Shown: one piece after another, positions 1 to 8,258 of the stretch
Layout of the letters: each line of letters starts with the position of its first letter
How positions within the stretch are numbered: the stretch's first letter is position 1
Assembly (NCBI GenBank): GCA_021771695.1
Contig: JAETON010000022.1
Location: 1-41,114 of the forward strand
Direction: 5' to 3'
Source of the DNA: Lachnospiraceae bacterium
Lineage (GTDB): Bacteria > Bacillota > Clostridia > Lachnospirales > Lachnospiraceae
DNA: 41,114 nt
Translations under genes and position numbers: made by a program
The notes under the pieces: model-generated
Told to the model about the DNA's origin: nothing
The model's input: only the letters and a program-made list of their open reading frames with translations
Databases searched by the model: none

Positions 1-116
1 GCCAACGAGCGAAAGCGAGTCTGGCAGGATGGCTTGTAGTCGGAACAGGATAGTATTGAACAGGCGACAGCCGTGCCAACGAGCGAAAGCGAGTCTGGCA
101 GGATGGCTTGTAGTCG
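1..116. repeat. 42-bp direct repeat, two copies, period 74
   Basis: Positions 1-42 and 75-116 are identical over 42 bp, separated by 32 bp of different sequence. Each copy can fold as GCCA-ACGAGC-GAAA-GCGAGT-C-TGGC: outer and inner Watson-Crick pairs, two G/A mismatches in tandem, and a GAAA tetraloop. The first copy touches the window edge, so more copies may lie to the left. It lies just past the 3' end of the minus-strand ABC operon. Function unknown. Confidence 0.85.
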
Positions 117-130
117 AAACAGATGTGAAC

Positions 131-1021
131 TTATTCAGGATTTAAAATGTTTTTCACTACGTCAGCATCACTGAAATATACCATTTTGGAATCCTTCAAT
201 TTTACATAATAATTCTTTTTGTCTTTGTCTGTTTTTCCGATGTAAAGTGTTAGATTCTTCTTTTTGTTTGTGTCGGTATCTTTATAGGAGATTTCTACAG
301 TGATACGTGAATCAGTATCGAATCCGTATTTGGCTAGTTCCGTGCTTTTTACAGAATAGTTTTGGCAGTCTCCAAATGTGAAAACTCCCAAACCTCCGGC
401 AATACCGTCTAATCCTTTTTTGGATTTGGAAGTATAAGTGGTTTTTTTACCACTTTTTGTGACAATCACTTTTTTCAGATTGCCAGTACTTAAAGAAGGG
501 AAGGTATCTGTTTCAATCATATCGTCCAGTGAGTAGGAGAGGCTGGATAAAATATTGGAAGATACGGTATAAATCTTGGATTTATTATCCAGAGTCAGAT
601 AATAGTTTTCACCTGCAGCATTTCCAATATAATAGGTAGTTTCTATACCTTTTTTGTCTTTTACTTTTAAAGTGTAAGAAGGCTGTTCAAGACCATAATC
701 TGAAAGACTGTCCCCATCTTTTAACTCTCGGACAGCTTCGACTTTTTGAAATTGAGCTGCCAGTTCTTTTAGATAAGACTGTGTAATTGGATAGTCTTTG
801 TTTTTTGTATAATACCAAGTTCCATTTTCTTTTACAAAACTTAAATCTTCTCCATTATTATAAGAAATGGAGGTAAGGGAAGATAGTTTCTTTACTATGA
901 TTGTATTTTCAGAATCTTTTTTTGCAGATTGATGTTTTTGATATATTCTAATTCCGGTATAAAAGGTAAGAAGCCCTGTAAATATCAAAATTAAAAGTAT
1001 AAGAGTTTTTCTTTGTTTCAT
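131..1021 (-). CDS. DUF4340-type lipid/ABC-associated membrane-anchored protein
   Basis: About 296 aa. The reading frame is open further upstream, but the start was placed at the ATG at 1021 because AGGCAGC-like purines (GGAGGCAGCT) sit just before it and the upstream extension would run into the neighbouring gene. The N-terminus is basic followed by one hydrophobic segment (about residues 5-25), so a membrane anchor with the rest outside the cell is likely. The body is rich in Ser, Thr, Lys and Tyr and shows repeated beta-type segments such as WYYTKNKDYPI and YYIGNAAGENYYL, which fit the DUF4340 family commonly found beside GldG-like proteins. It is the last gene of the four-gene minus-strand operon, 10 bp after the GldG-like gene. 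The exact role is not known. Confidence 0.75.
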   Translation of the reverse strand: MKQRKTLILLILIFTGLLTFYTGIRIYQKHQSAKKDSENTIIVKKLSSLTSISYNNGEDLSFVKENGTWYYTKNKDYPITQSYLKELAAQFQKVEAVRELKDGDSLSDYGLEQPSYTLKVKDKKGIETTYYIGNAAGENYYLTLDNKSKIYTVSSNILSSLSYSLDDMIETDTFPSLSTGNLKKVIVTKSGKKTTYTSKSKKGLDGIAGGLGVFTFGDCQNYSVKSTELAKYGFDTDSRITVEISYKDTDTNKKKNLTLYIGKTDKDKKNYYVKLKDSKMVYFSDADVVKNILNPE

Positions 1022-1031
1022 AGCTGCCTCC

Positions 1032-2444
1032 TTATCTTCTTCTGCGGCCAAACCATACGATAAAACCACCAATGACAATTGCAAGAGGAATGACAAAAAT
1101 AATCAAAAGGCTGAAGATTCCTGGATGAGCAATGGTGTTGTAAGATACTTCCAGACTTTTTGGAGAAATGGAAATATTGTCAGCATCGTCTAGATTTTCA
1201 GTTACCGCATTGGTAAATAGAGTCAGGTTTTCCAAAGAGGAGAAAGAAGATGTCACTTGTTCGTCAATCAGCATATTTCCTCCGAAAACAGTCCATCGGC
1301 TTTCTTTTTTCTCTTTTTTGCCGTTTTCATTTTTTATAGTAACAGTTTCTGTTGCATAAGCACCCAGTACATAAGTGCCTTGTGTCTGCTTTTTATCCGT
1401 TACTGCATATCCATTTTCAGATGTTGTCATGAAACTGGTTGTTGTAATGGTATCTCTTACAGGATCTGTTTGCGTCATACCTTTAGAATTTATTATCAGT
1501 ACAGAATTGGAGCTGATTCCAGAAGCCAAATCTCCGCTGACAGAAAGGTTTGGAATCAAATAATAATAATTACCCTGATAGCATTGCTGGGTATCAGCAA
1601 TATATCCATTAGAGACTTTCATTCCGTAATCTTCTAAAAGATTATAGAGATTTGTCATTTTTTTATCTGTATAGGCCAGAAGTGTTACCACTTTCCCTCC
1701 GTTTTTCAGATATTTGGATAATACGTTTGTTTCATCTGATGTCAGATCGCTGGTTGGACCGTTTAAAATCAGCAAGTCACAATCTTTCGGAATAGAAGAT
1801 GTGGTTAACAGATTTAATTCAGCAGAAGAAATTCTGGATTTTTCCAACAGGCTGGTGACAGAGGAGGAAAGTGCAGTTTCTCCATGTCCAGAAGTATAGT
1901 AAGCTTTATATTCTTTTGAATTTGTAACATAATTTACAGCACTGGTGAACTGTCCATCCCCATCAAATTGAGAGGCAGAAGTGGATGTACTGTAATAAGA
2001 TGATCCGGAAACTAAAATGTCATCAAAAGAGACGGCTGTCTGCCGGTCTGTACTTTTGCAGGATATCACAATACTGTTTTCTTCAGTGTTATATTTGGTA
2101 AGTGCAGAAGGGTGAAGCACCGGATCAATCCATTGCACTTTTATTTTACCGGATAAAGATGCGTATTTGTTGATAAAAGTTTTGATACGGTCATCTGCAG
2201 AGCTTTTTTCGGCAATTACATAAAAAATCACTTCATCATCTAGGTTCTTGATAAGTTTTTTACTTTTTGACGATATGTCGTAAATATTTGTGTCGCTGAT
2301 GTCAAACTGCCGGATGTTTTGGGGCAGCTGGCTGATAATTAGATTAAAAATAAAGATGATTCCCAAGACGATAACAGTCATTGCAACACTGTAAGAGCCT
2401 TTTTGGGAATGGGTTGTCTGAAATATTTTTTTGATTTTTTCCAC
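1032..2444 (-). CDS. GldG-like ABC transporter auxiliary protein
   Basis: 470 aa, starting with GTG at 2444 behind the ribosome site AGGAGGAAT. One N-terminal membrane helix (about residues 20-41) is followed by a large extracytoplasmic domain, a C-terminal helix (about 443-465) and the basic tail FGRRRR. The layout and the segments around FDISDTNIYDIS and YYTSGHGETALSSS are those of the GldG / ABC-type_uncharacterized family, first named from gliding bacteroidetes but widespread in non-gliding Firmicutes. It lies between the permease gene (12 bp away) and the DUF4340 gene, so it probably acts with that ABC complex at the membrane. The substrate cannot be read from the sequence. Confidence 0.8.
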   Translation of the reverse strand: MEKIKKIFQTTHSQKGSYSVAMTVIVLGIIFIFNLIISQLPQNIRQFDISDTNIYDISSKSKKLIKNLDDEVIFYVIAEKSSADDRIKTFINKYASLSGKIKVQWIDPVLHPSALTKYNTEENSIVISCKSTDRQTAVSFDDILVSGSSYYSTSTSASQFDGDGQFTSAVNYVTNSKEYKAYYTSGHGETALSSSVTSLLEKSRISSAELNLLTTSSIPKDCDLLILNGPTSDLTSDETNVLSKYLKNGGKVVTLLAYTDKKMTNLYNLLEDYGMKVSNGYIADTQQCYQGNYYYLIPNLSVSGDLASGISSNSVLIINSKGMTQTDPVRDTITTTSFMTTSENGYAVTDKKQTQGTYVLGAYATETVTIKNENGKKEKKESRWTVFGGNMLIDEQVTSSFSSLENLTLFTNAVTENLDDADNISISPKSLEVSYNTIAHPGIFSLLIIFVIPLAIVIGGFIVWFGRRRR

Positions 2445-2456
2445 GTGAAATTCCTC

Positions 2457-3323
2457 CTAACTCCATCGTCTCTTTTGAAATGTTTGTATCGTTAAAAAGA
2501 TAAACAAGACTATGATGGAAAGATAAAATAAAAGTCCTCCAAGGTCGAAAATATAGTTTTGAGCAAAATTATAAAATACATCAGTCAAAACAAAATGTTC
2601 TAAAATATTAGGAACAAGATTTTCAAAAAGAGTTTTTTTCATAAGATAAATAGTAATAGCTGTAATGAAACCAATGCCTTCCATACTGCCTGCAATGACT
2701 GGATTTTTAGTCATCTGAAATACAATGGCAGAAATAATTGTCAAAACAACAAGGATTACGATGAGACCGCTAATGGCACTGGTTGGAATGTAATTTAAAA
2801 GGTTATCCAGCATATAGAGCAGGAACAAAGCACCACAGGTGCTGACGGCTGCGATTACAGGACTTTCTGTTAATGAGGATAGAAACATTCCAATAGCAAT
2901 ATAAACACATCCCAGCAGGAAAAATGCAAGTATGGAAGAATAATCAACCAGTAAATGTGCATTTCCTTGAAATTTAATAATGATTGGAAACAGACAATAA
3001 ATGAAGCAGGGAACTGCAAAAACAGTAGTCATTGCCAAATACTTTCCTAAGATAATTTGAAAAAGAGGAACCGGGGAAGTCAGCAGGAGCTGATCCGTTT
3101 TATTTTTACGTTCTTCTGCAAAAGATTTCATAGATAAAACCGGAACAGAAAATAGAAGCATAAAAATAACTCCGGAAAGCGAATAAGAAAAAAATGGATA
3201 GCCGCTGTTCAGATTATATACCATGAAATAAATTCCACCGATAACAATTAAAAATGCTGCAAAGATACATCCAATCATGGATGTAAAATAGGAACGAAGC
3301 TCTCTTTTATAAATTGCGGTCAT
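2457..3323 (-). CDS. ABC-2 family permease (GldF-like)
   Basis: 288 aa with about six hydrophobic segments, beginning MTAIYKREL, a typical cytoplasmic start that leads directly into the first helix. The loop KSFAEERKNKTDQLLLTSPV after the second helix is the hallmark of ABC-2 permeases of the GldF/NosY type, in which an amphipathic segment contacts the ATPase. The gene overlaps the end of the ATPase gene by 17 bp, which indicates translational coupling. With the ATPase and the GldG-like protein it forms an export-type ABC complex. What it moves is unknown. Confidence 0.85.
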   Translation of the reverse strand: MTAIYKRELRSYFTSMIGCIFAAFLIVIGGIYFMVYNLNSGYPFFSYSLSGVIFMLLFSVPVLSMKSFAEERKNKTDQLLLTSPVPLFQIILGKYLAMTTVFAVPCFIYCLFPIIIKFQGNAHLLVDYSSILAFFLLGCVYIAIGMFLSSLTESPVIAAVSTCGALFLLYMLDNLLNYIPTSAISGLIVILVVLTIISAIVFQMTKNPVIAGSMEGIGFITAITIYLMKKTLFENLVPNILEHFVLTDVFYNFAQNYIFDLGGLLFYLSIIVLFIFLTIQTFQKRRWS

Positions 3324-4284
3324 GCTTTTTGACTCCTTTCTTCGGTTGAGGGACTGTTTTAGTTAATTCTAGGAAAACATCTTCCAAGGTTGTCTTTGAA
3401 ATAGATAAATGTGTGATAGGAATTCCTTGATGAGCAAATGCCAGAGAAATATTTTCACATACTCTTTGTACATCTGTTGAGGTATCGATTAGAATATCGC
3501 AGGAATCTTCTGATTCATGCTTCCAAGTAATCCTATGGAGATTGGAAATGTTTTTTAAAACCGATAAGATTTTGCTGCGGTCTGCCTTTATGGTAAGTTC
3601 AATGGATTCCTTGCCATGTGCCAGTTCTTCCAGATGTCCGGGTGTACCGCTGGCTGCTAAGGCTCCATTGGAAATAATTAAAATGTAATCGCAGATTTCC
3701 TGTACTTCTGCTAAAATGTGGGAACTTAAAATCACGGTATGCTCTTTTGCAAGAGTACGAATAAATTGACGGATTTCTATGATCTGTTTTGGATCCAGCC
3801 CAACCGTTGGTTCATCTAAAATGATAATTTCCGGGAAGCCTAGTACAGCAGAGGCAAGTCCGGTCCGCTGTTTATAGCCTTTGGAAAGATTACGGATCAG
3901 ACGATGAGAAATATCTTCAATTTTTAAAAGGGAACAAACTTTTTGGATTTCCTTTGTCCGCTGCTTCTTTGGAATATGTTTTAATTCTGCTGCGAAAGAA
4001 AGATACTCCCATACTGTCATTTCCGGATAAAGGGGTGGGATTTCTGGAAGATATCCAATTGATTTTTTCGCATCCTCTGGTTCTTCCAAAATATTGTGTC
4101 CATGGATAAGGACTTCACCGCTGTCGGCTCCAATATATCCGGTTAAAATATTCATTGTAGTGGATTTTCCTGCTCCGTTGGGACCAAGAAAACCGTAGAT
4201 TTGATTTTCCTTGAGTGTAAATGATAGATGGTCAAGAGCCGTACGGCTTCCATATTTTTTTACAAGATTTTTTACTTCTATCAA
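3307..4284 (-). CDS. ABC transporter ATP-binding protein (GldA-like)
   Basis: 325 aa from the TTG at 4284. This start was chosen because AGGAGG lies seven bases before it and the protein then begins L/M-IEVKNLVKKYG as in the family; the longer frame to 4335 translates the ribosome site itself. Motifs: Walker A GPNGAGKST (residues 34-42), signature LSKGYKQR rather than LSGGQ, Walker B IIILDEPTVGLDP, and an H-loop in ILSSH. The LSKGY signature is normal for the ATPases that pair with GldF/GldG. A C-terminal domain of about 100 residues follows. It is the first gene of the minus-strand operon and powers the permease encoded next to it. Confidence 0.92.
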   Translation of the reverse strand: MIEVKNLVKKYGSRTALDHLSFTLKENQIYGFLGPNGAGKSTTMNILTGYIGADSGEVLIHGHNILEEPEDAKKSIGYLPEIPPLYPEMTVWEYLSFAAELKHIPKKQRTKEIQKVCSLLKIEDISHRLIRNLSKGYKQRTGLASAVLGFPEIIILDEPTVGLDPKQIIEIRQFIRTLAKEHTVILSSHILAEVQEICDYILIISNGALAASGTPGHLEELAHGKESIELTIKADRSKILSVLKNISNLHRITWKHESEDSCDILIDTSTDVQRVCENISLAFAHQGIPITHLSISKTTLEDVFLELTKTVPQPKKGVKKHDRNL

Positions 4285-4308
4285 TTTGCTTCCTCCTTTG
4301 ATTTGGTT

Positions 4309-4335
4309 TTTATACAATTTAAACGAAAAAGTCAA
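4309..4335 (-). promoter_or_regulatory. possible promoter of the ABC operon
   Basis: On the minus strand TTGACT (4335-4330) is followed after 15 bp by TATAAA (4314-4309), about 25 bp before the TTG start of the ATPase gene. The spacer is shorter than the usual 17 bp, so the call is tentative. Confidence 0.4.
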
Positions 4336-4419
4336 AAGAAGTGTGATAAAACTATGATTATTTTGTGAAATGTATTAAAAAAGTAAGGAAGACTGTGGAA
4401 ATTCGGCGGATATATTTAC

Positions 4420-4448
4420 TTGCATATTTCGTGGTTGTTTCGTATAAT
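4420..4448 (+). promoter_or_regulatory. sigma-A-type promoter P1 of acpP
   Basis: TTGCAT (4420-4425), a 17-bp spacer and TATAAT (4443-4448). Transcription would begin near 4455 and give a leader of about 90 nt before acpP. Confidence 0.75.
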
Positions 4449-4472
4449 ATAGGAGTAAATCTACAGGAAAAC

Positions 4473-4502
4473 TTGACAAGTAGCATGAAAAGAATGTATA
4501 CT
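4473..4502 (+). promoter_or_regulatory. sigma-A-type promoter P2 of acpP
   Basis: TTGACA (4473-4478), an 18-bp spacer and TATACT (4497-4502). The expected start near 4509 falls inside the TTTGA-N3-TCAAA palindrome at 4502-4514, so a bound repressor would cover the start site. Confidence 0.75.
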
Positions 4503-4516
4503 TTGAGAATCAAACT
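4500..4516 (+). promoter_or_regulatory. FabT-like operator O1
   Basis: A-N-TTTGA-GAA-TCAAA-N-T, a palindrome with perfect 5-bp inner arms that matches the general form of FabT sites known from streptococci (TTTGA-N3-TCAAA). It starts inside the -10 box of promoter P2 and spans the expected transcription start. No fabT gene is in the window, so the binding protein is inferred. Confidence 0.65.
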
Positions 4517-4544
4517 AATTAGGATGTTATGAAGGAGAATGATT

Positions 4545-4778
4545 ATGTTAGAGAAGATGAAAGAAATCATTGCAGAGCAGCTAGATGTAAGTGAAGATGA
4601 AGTTACTTTAGAAGCTTCTTTCAAAGATGACCTTGATGCAGATTCATTAGACTTATTTGAGATGGTTATGGCTTTAGAAGACGAATATGACGTTGAAATT
4701 CCGTCTGAAGATCTGACAGAACTGAACACCGTAGAAGATGTTATCAATTACTTAAAAGACAAAGGTGTTGAAGACTAG
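4545..4778 (+). CDS. acpP: acyl carrier protein
   Basis: 77 aa, highly acidic. The start at 4545 was preferred over an in-frame ATG at 4539 because GGAG at 4534-4537 gives a 7-bp spacing to 4545 but only 1 bp to 4539. The motif DADSLDLFE holds the serine (Ser34) that receives 4'-phosphopantetheine; helix II follows it. ACP carries the growing acyl chain for every Fab enzyme encoded downstream. It is the first gene of the fatty acid cluster and is separated from fabD by a terminator and a second operator, so it can be made in excess over the enzymes. Confidence 0.96.
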   Translation: MLEKMKEIIAEQLDVSEDEVTLEASFKDDLDADSLDLFEMVMALEDEYDVEIPSEDLTELNTVEDVINYLKDKGVED

Positions 4779-4790
4779 AAAATTATGAGA

Positions 4791-4825
4791 TTGGCTTATA
4801 ACGATATGTTATAAGTCAATTTTTT
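4791..4825 (+). terminator. terminator/attenuator between acpP and fabD
   Basis: A 12-bp stem (4791-4802 with 4808-4819, one G-T pair) with the 5-base loop GATAT and a run of six T. It would end much of the acpP transcript and let only part read into fabD, in line with the high need for ACP. Confidence 0.85.
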
Positions 4826-4833
4826 GAAGATAA

Positions 4834-4852
4834 TATTTTGAGATTCAAAATA
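4834..4852 (+). promoter_or_regulatory. FabT-like operator O2
   Basis: TATTTTGA-GAT-TCAAAATA is a perfect palindrome with 8-bp arms and shares the TTTGA-N3-TCAAA core with O1. It lies 26 bp before fabD. I could not see a clear -35/-10 pair here, so either a weak promoter is present or the site acts as a roadblock to read-through from acpP. Confidence 0.65.
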
Positions 4853-4877
4853 AATTGCAGATCAGTGAGGTAAAACT

Positions 4878-5804
4878 ATGGGTAAGATCGTATTTATGTT
4901 TCCAGGGCAGGGAGCACAGTATGTTGGAATGGGAAAGGACTTTTATGATTCTTTTTCATGCAGTAAAGAGGTTTTTGAAAAAGCCAATGAAGTGCTGGAT
5001 ATTGACGTAAAAGCACTTTGTTTTGAAGAAAATGACGATATTCATATTACAGAATTTACACAGGCAGCAATGGTGACAGCAAGTACAGCCATTTTAAAGA
5101 AACTGGAAGAAATGGGCATAAAGCCGGATATGACAGCGGGATTGAGCCTTGGAGAATATTGTGCATTGACAGCCAGCGGTGTTATGAGTTTTGAAGATGC
5201 TGTCAAGGTAGTACGCCAGAGAGGAATTCTGATGCAGGATACAGTGCCTGCCGGCAAAGGAGCTATGTCTGCGGTTCTTGGAATGAAAAAAGAAGATATT
5301 GAAGCGGTTTTACCTAATATTGAAGGAGTAGTTACAATCGCTAACTATAACTGTCCGGGACAGATTGTTATATCTGGAGAAACTGCTGCGGTAGCAAAAG
5401 CCGGAGATGCATTAAAAGAGGCTGGAGCAAAGCGTGTGCTGCCTTTGAAAGTCAGCGGGCCATTTCATTCTCCAATGTTAAAACCTGCCGGAGAGAAACT
5501 TTTGGATGTACTGAGGGATGTAGAAGTTTGTAATCCAAAAGTACCATATGTTTCAAATACGACGGCGGAGTTTGTAACGTCAAAAGACGATGTAAAAGAA
5601 CTGCTGGGCAGACAGGTTTATTCTTCTGTGTGTTGGGAACAATCTATAGAAAGAATGATTGCTGATGGAGCAGATACTTTTATTGAGATTGGACCGGGAA
5701 AAACTTTATGCGGATTTATGAGAAAGATTGACCGCAAAGTAAAAGCAATCAATATTGCAAAAGTAGAAGATTTGGAAAAAGTAAAGGAGATTCTCGAATG
5801 TTAG
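4878..5804 (+). CDS. fabD: malonyl-CoA:ACP transacylase
   Basis: 308 aa, normal length. It moves malonyl from CoA to ACP to provide the extender unit. Visible motifs: the N-terminal GQGAQ loop (residues 10-14), nucleophile elbow GLSLGEY with Ser90, QRG with Arg115 that binds the malonyl carboxylate, and GPFHSPM with His197. These match Ser92/Arg117/His201 of the E. coli enzyme. The stop overlaps the fabG start by 7 bp (ATGTTAG arrangement), so the two are translationally coupled. Confidence 0.97.
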   Translation: MGKIVFMFPGQGAQYVGMGKDFYDSFSCSKEVFEKANEVLDIDVKALCFEENDDIHITEFTQAAMVTASTAILKKLEEMGIKPDMTAGLSLGEYCALTASGVMSFEDAVKVVRQRGILMQDTVPAGKGAMSAVLGMKKEDIEAVLPNIEGVVTIANYNCPGQIVISGETAAVAKAGDALKEAGAKRVLPLKVSGPFHSPMLKPAGEKLLDVLRDVEVCNPKVPYVSNTTAEFVTSKDDVKELLGRQVYSSVCWEQSIERMIADGADTFIEIGPGKTLCGFMRKIDRKVKAINIAKVEDLEKVKEILEC

Positions 5805-6538
5805 AAAGAAAAACAGCAGTAGTTACCGGAGCCAGCCGCGGGATTGGGAAAGAAGTTGCATTGACACTTGCAGGATATGGAGCAACAGTGATTGTAAATT
5901 ACTGCGGTTCAAAAGATAAAGCAGAGGCTGTAGTAGAGGAAATTATTGCGGCGGGCGGTAAGGCGAAAGCATATCAGGGTGATGTGTCTGATTTCGAGAC
6001 AGCCAAAGAAATGATGACTTCTGTAAAGAAAGAATTTGGTTCCATTGATATTCTTGTAAATAATGCGGGAATTACGAAAGATAATTTGATTTTAAAAATG
6101 AGCGAAGAAGAATTCGATAAAGTCATTGAGGTAAATCTAAAAGGTGCATTTAACTGTATGAAACATGTATCAAGGATTATGCTTCGACAGAAGTATGGAC
6201 ATATCATTAATATGTCTTCTGTATCCGGAGTTATGGGAAATCCGGGACAGGTAAATTATTGTGCATCAAAGGCAGGAATTATCGGTATGACAAAATCTTT
6301 GGCGAGAGAACTTGGTTCCAGAGGAATTACGGTAAATGCCATTGCACCGGGATACATACAAACAGAAATGACGGATGTACTTCCTGAGGAGGTTAAAGAA
6401 AGCATTTTAAGTACAGTTCCATTAAAAAGAATGGGACAAACAAAAGATATTGCGGAAACGGTTGCATTTTTGGCATCCGATAAGGCGGCATATATTACAG
6501 GACAGACCATTAGTGTTGATGGCGGAATGGGAATGTAA
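5798..6538 (+). CDS. fabG: 3-oxoacyl-ACP reductase
   Basis: 246 aa short-chain dehydrogenase. The Rossmann glycine motif TGASRGIG lies at residues 10-17 and NNAG at 88-91; the catalytic set is Ser141, Tyr154 and Lys158 in the SSVSG and YCASK segments. It reduces 3-ketoacyl-ACP with NADPH in the elongation cycle. The segment GNPGQVNY before the tyrosine is typical of true FabG rather than other SDRs. It starts inside the end of fabD and is followed 11 bp later by fabF. Confidence 0.97.
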   Translation: MLERKTAVVTGASRGIGKEVALTLAGYGATVIVNYCGSKDKAEAVVEEIIAAGGKAKAYQGDVSDFETAKEMMTSVKKEFGSIDILVNNAGITKDNLILKMSEEEFDKVIEVNLKGAFNCMKHVSRIMLRQKYGHIINMSSVSGVMGNPGQVNYCASKAGIIGMTKSLARELGSRGITVNAIAPGYIQTEMTDVLPEEVKESILSTVPLKRMGQTKDIAETVAFLASDKAAYITGQTISVDGGMGM

Positions 6539-6549
6539 AGGAGATAGAC

Positions 6550-7794
6550 ATGAGAGAAATGAAAAGAGTTGTTGTAACCGGTATGGGAGCCATTACTCCA
6601 TTGGGAAACAGCGTGGAAGATTTCTGGAGTGGTGTAAAAGAGCAGAAAATTGGGTTTGCACCAATTACACATTTTGATGCTGCAGAATATAAATCTCATC
6701 TGGCAGCGGAAGTAAAAGATTTCAAGGCGAAAGATTATATGAGTCCAAAAGCTGCGAGACGCATGGAGCTGTTTTCACAGTATGCAGTGGCGGCGGCAAA
6801 AGAAGCCATTGAAGATTCGGGATTAGATTTAGAGAAAGAAGATACAGCAAGAATCGGGGTATCTGTAGGATCTGGAACCGGAAGTCTTCAAATCGTAGAA
6901 CAGACAACAAAGACTATCGAGGAAAAAGGTCCGAAAAGAGTGAAACCATTGGTGGTTCCAATGATGATTTCTAATATGGCAGCAGGAAATATTTCCATTG
7001 CCTTTGGACTTCGAGGAAAAAGTATTAACGTTGTAACTGCATGTGCAACAGGAACACAGTCTATAGGAGAGGCTTATCGTTCCATTCAGGTTGGAGAGGC
7101 AGACGTTATGGTTGCTGGAGGAACAGAAGCTGCCATTACACCTGTTGGTGTAGCAGGATTTGGTTCTTTGACAGCATTGAGTGCATCCGATGATCCCAAA
7201 AGAGCATCTATTCCTTTTGATAAAGAACGTGACGGCTTTGTGATTGGAGAAGGTGCAGGAATTGTTGTATTAGAAAGTTTGGAACATGCACAGGCAAGGG
7301 GTGCAGAGATTTTAGCAGAATTAGTGGGATATGGTGCAACCAGCGATGCTTATCATATTACTTCTCCGGCAGAAGATGGGGAAGGAGCAGCCAGAGCAAT
7401 GGAATTTGCAATGGAAGAAGCAGGGGTAAAACCAGAAGAAATTGACTATATCAATGCCCATGGAACAAGCACCCATGCAAATGATTTATTTGAAACAATG
7501 GCAATAAAAAAAGCATTGGGAGAACATGCATATAATGTAAAAATAAGTTCTACAAAGTCTATGATTGGACATGGACTTGGAGCAGCAGGAGCGATTGAGT
7601 TTATTACCTGCGTAAAATCCATTGAGGAAGATTATATTCATCCAACGGTAGGTTTGAAAGTGCCGGATGAAGAATGTGACTTGGATTATACACTGGAGCC
7701 TGTGACAGACCGTAAAGTAAATTATGTATTAAGTAACTCTCTTGGATTTGGAGGACATAATGCAGCACTTCTTGTAAAGAAGTATGAGGGCTAG
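6550..7794 (+). CDS. fabF: 3-oxoacyl-ACP synthase II
   Basis: 414 aa, the usual KAS II length. The catalytic triad is visible as Cys165 (TACATG), His304 (NAHGTSTHAND) and His341 (SMIGHGLGAAG). The start at 6550 lies 6 bp after AAAGGAG. It condenses malonyl-ACP with acyl-ACP. This is the only condensing enzyme in the window; no FabH for chain initiation is encoded here, so it must be elsewhere or another enzyme starts the chain. Confidence 0.97.
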   Translation: MREMKRVVVTGMGAITPLGNSVEDFWSGVKEQKIGFAPITHFDAAEYKSHLAAEVKDFKAKDYMSPKAARRMELFSQYAVAAAKEAIEDSGLDLEKEDTARIGVSVGSGTGSLQIVEQTTKTIEEKGPKRVKPLVVPMMISNMAAGNISIAFGLRGKSINVVTACATGTQSIGEAYRSIQVGEADVMVAGGTEAAITPVGVAGFGSLTALSASDDPKRASIPFDKERDGFVIGEGAGIVVLESLEHAQARGAEILAELVGYGATSDAYHITSPAEDGEGAARAMEFAMEEAGVKPEEIDYINAHGTSTHANDLFETMAIKKALGEHAYNVKISSTKSMIGHGLGAAGAIEFITCVKSIEEDYIHPTVGLKVPDEECDLDYTLEPVTDRKVNYVLSNSLGFGGHNAALLVKKYEG

Positions 7795-7804
7795 GAGGAT
7801 TCAT

Positions 7805-8245
7805 ATGAAAATCGAAGAAATGAAAGAACTGATACAGGCAGTATCAGAAGCAAATGTAGATGAATTTGAATTTGAGAATGACGACTATTCCATTCGTATA
7901 GCAAAGAACGAAGCAAAAGTGGTAACGGCAGAAGCAATCCCGGCGGCAACAGCACCGGTTATGCCGGCTGCGCCTGAGACTCAGACAGATGATCAAGAGG
8001 AAAAAATACAGGGAAATGAAGTGAAAGCTCCATTAGTGGGAACTTTCTATGCAGCTCCGTCAGAAGGAGCAGAGCCGTTTGTGTCTGTTGGAGATACTGT
8101 GAAAAAAGGACAAGTCATTGGAATTGTGGAAGCGATGAAGCTGATGAATGAAGTGGAAAGTGAATTTGATGGAACTGTAGAAGCTGTTTTAGTAGAAAAT
8201 GGTGAAATGGTAGAATACGGACAGCCTTTGGTTGTAATTCGATAG
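7805..8245 (+). CDS. accB: biotin carboxyl carrier protein of acetyl-CoA carboxylase
   Basis: 146 aa from the ATG at 7805 (AGGAGG at 7794-7799); the longer open frame overlaps fabF and has no ribosome site. The N-terminal region MKIEEMKELIQAV is the BCCP dimer segment, an Ala/Pro-rich linker covers about residues 45-65, and the biotinyl domain ends the protein. Biotin attaches to Lys112 in EAMKLMNEVE. It shuttles carboxyl groups from AccC to the AccA-AccD transferase. Confidence 0.96.
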   Translation: MKIEEMKELIQAVSEANVDEFEFENDDYSIRIAKNEAKVVTAEAIPAATAPVMPAAPETQTDDQEEKIQGNEVKAPLVGTFYAAPSEGAEPFVSVGDTVKKGQVIGIVEAMKLMNEVESEFDGTVEAVLVENGEMVEYGQPLVVIR

Positions 8246-8258
8246 AAAGGACGCAGTT

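Noticed and set aside
1-116. Possible CRISPR fragment (42-bp repeats, 32-bp spacer)
   Set aside because: Only two copies, the repeat is longer than usual, the sequence after each copy is still partly alike (AACAG), and no cas gene is near. It fits a tandem or dispersed repeat better, although the left side cannot be seen.
2-142. Open frame through the direct repeats
   Set aside because: The two identical repeats fall in different frames (period 74) and there is no start signal in view; not credible as coding.
4358-4747. 129-codon minus-strand frame opposite acpP
   Set aside because: Low-complexity Ser-rich translation that mirrors the acidic acpP codons and runs through its promoters; a shadow frame.
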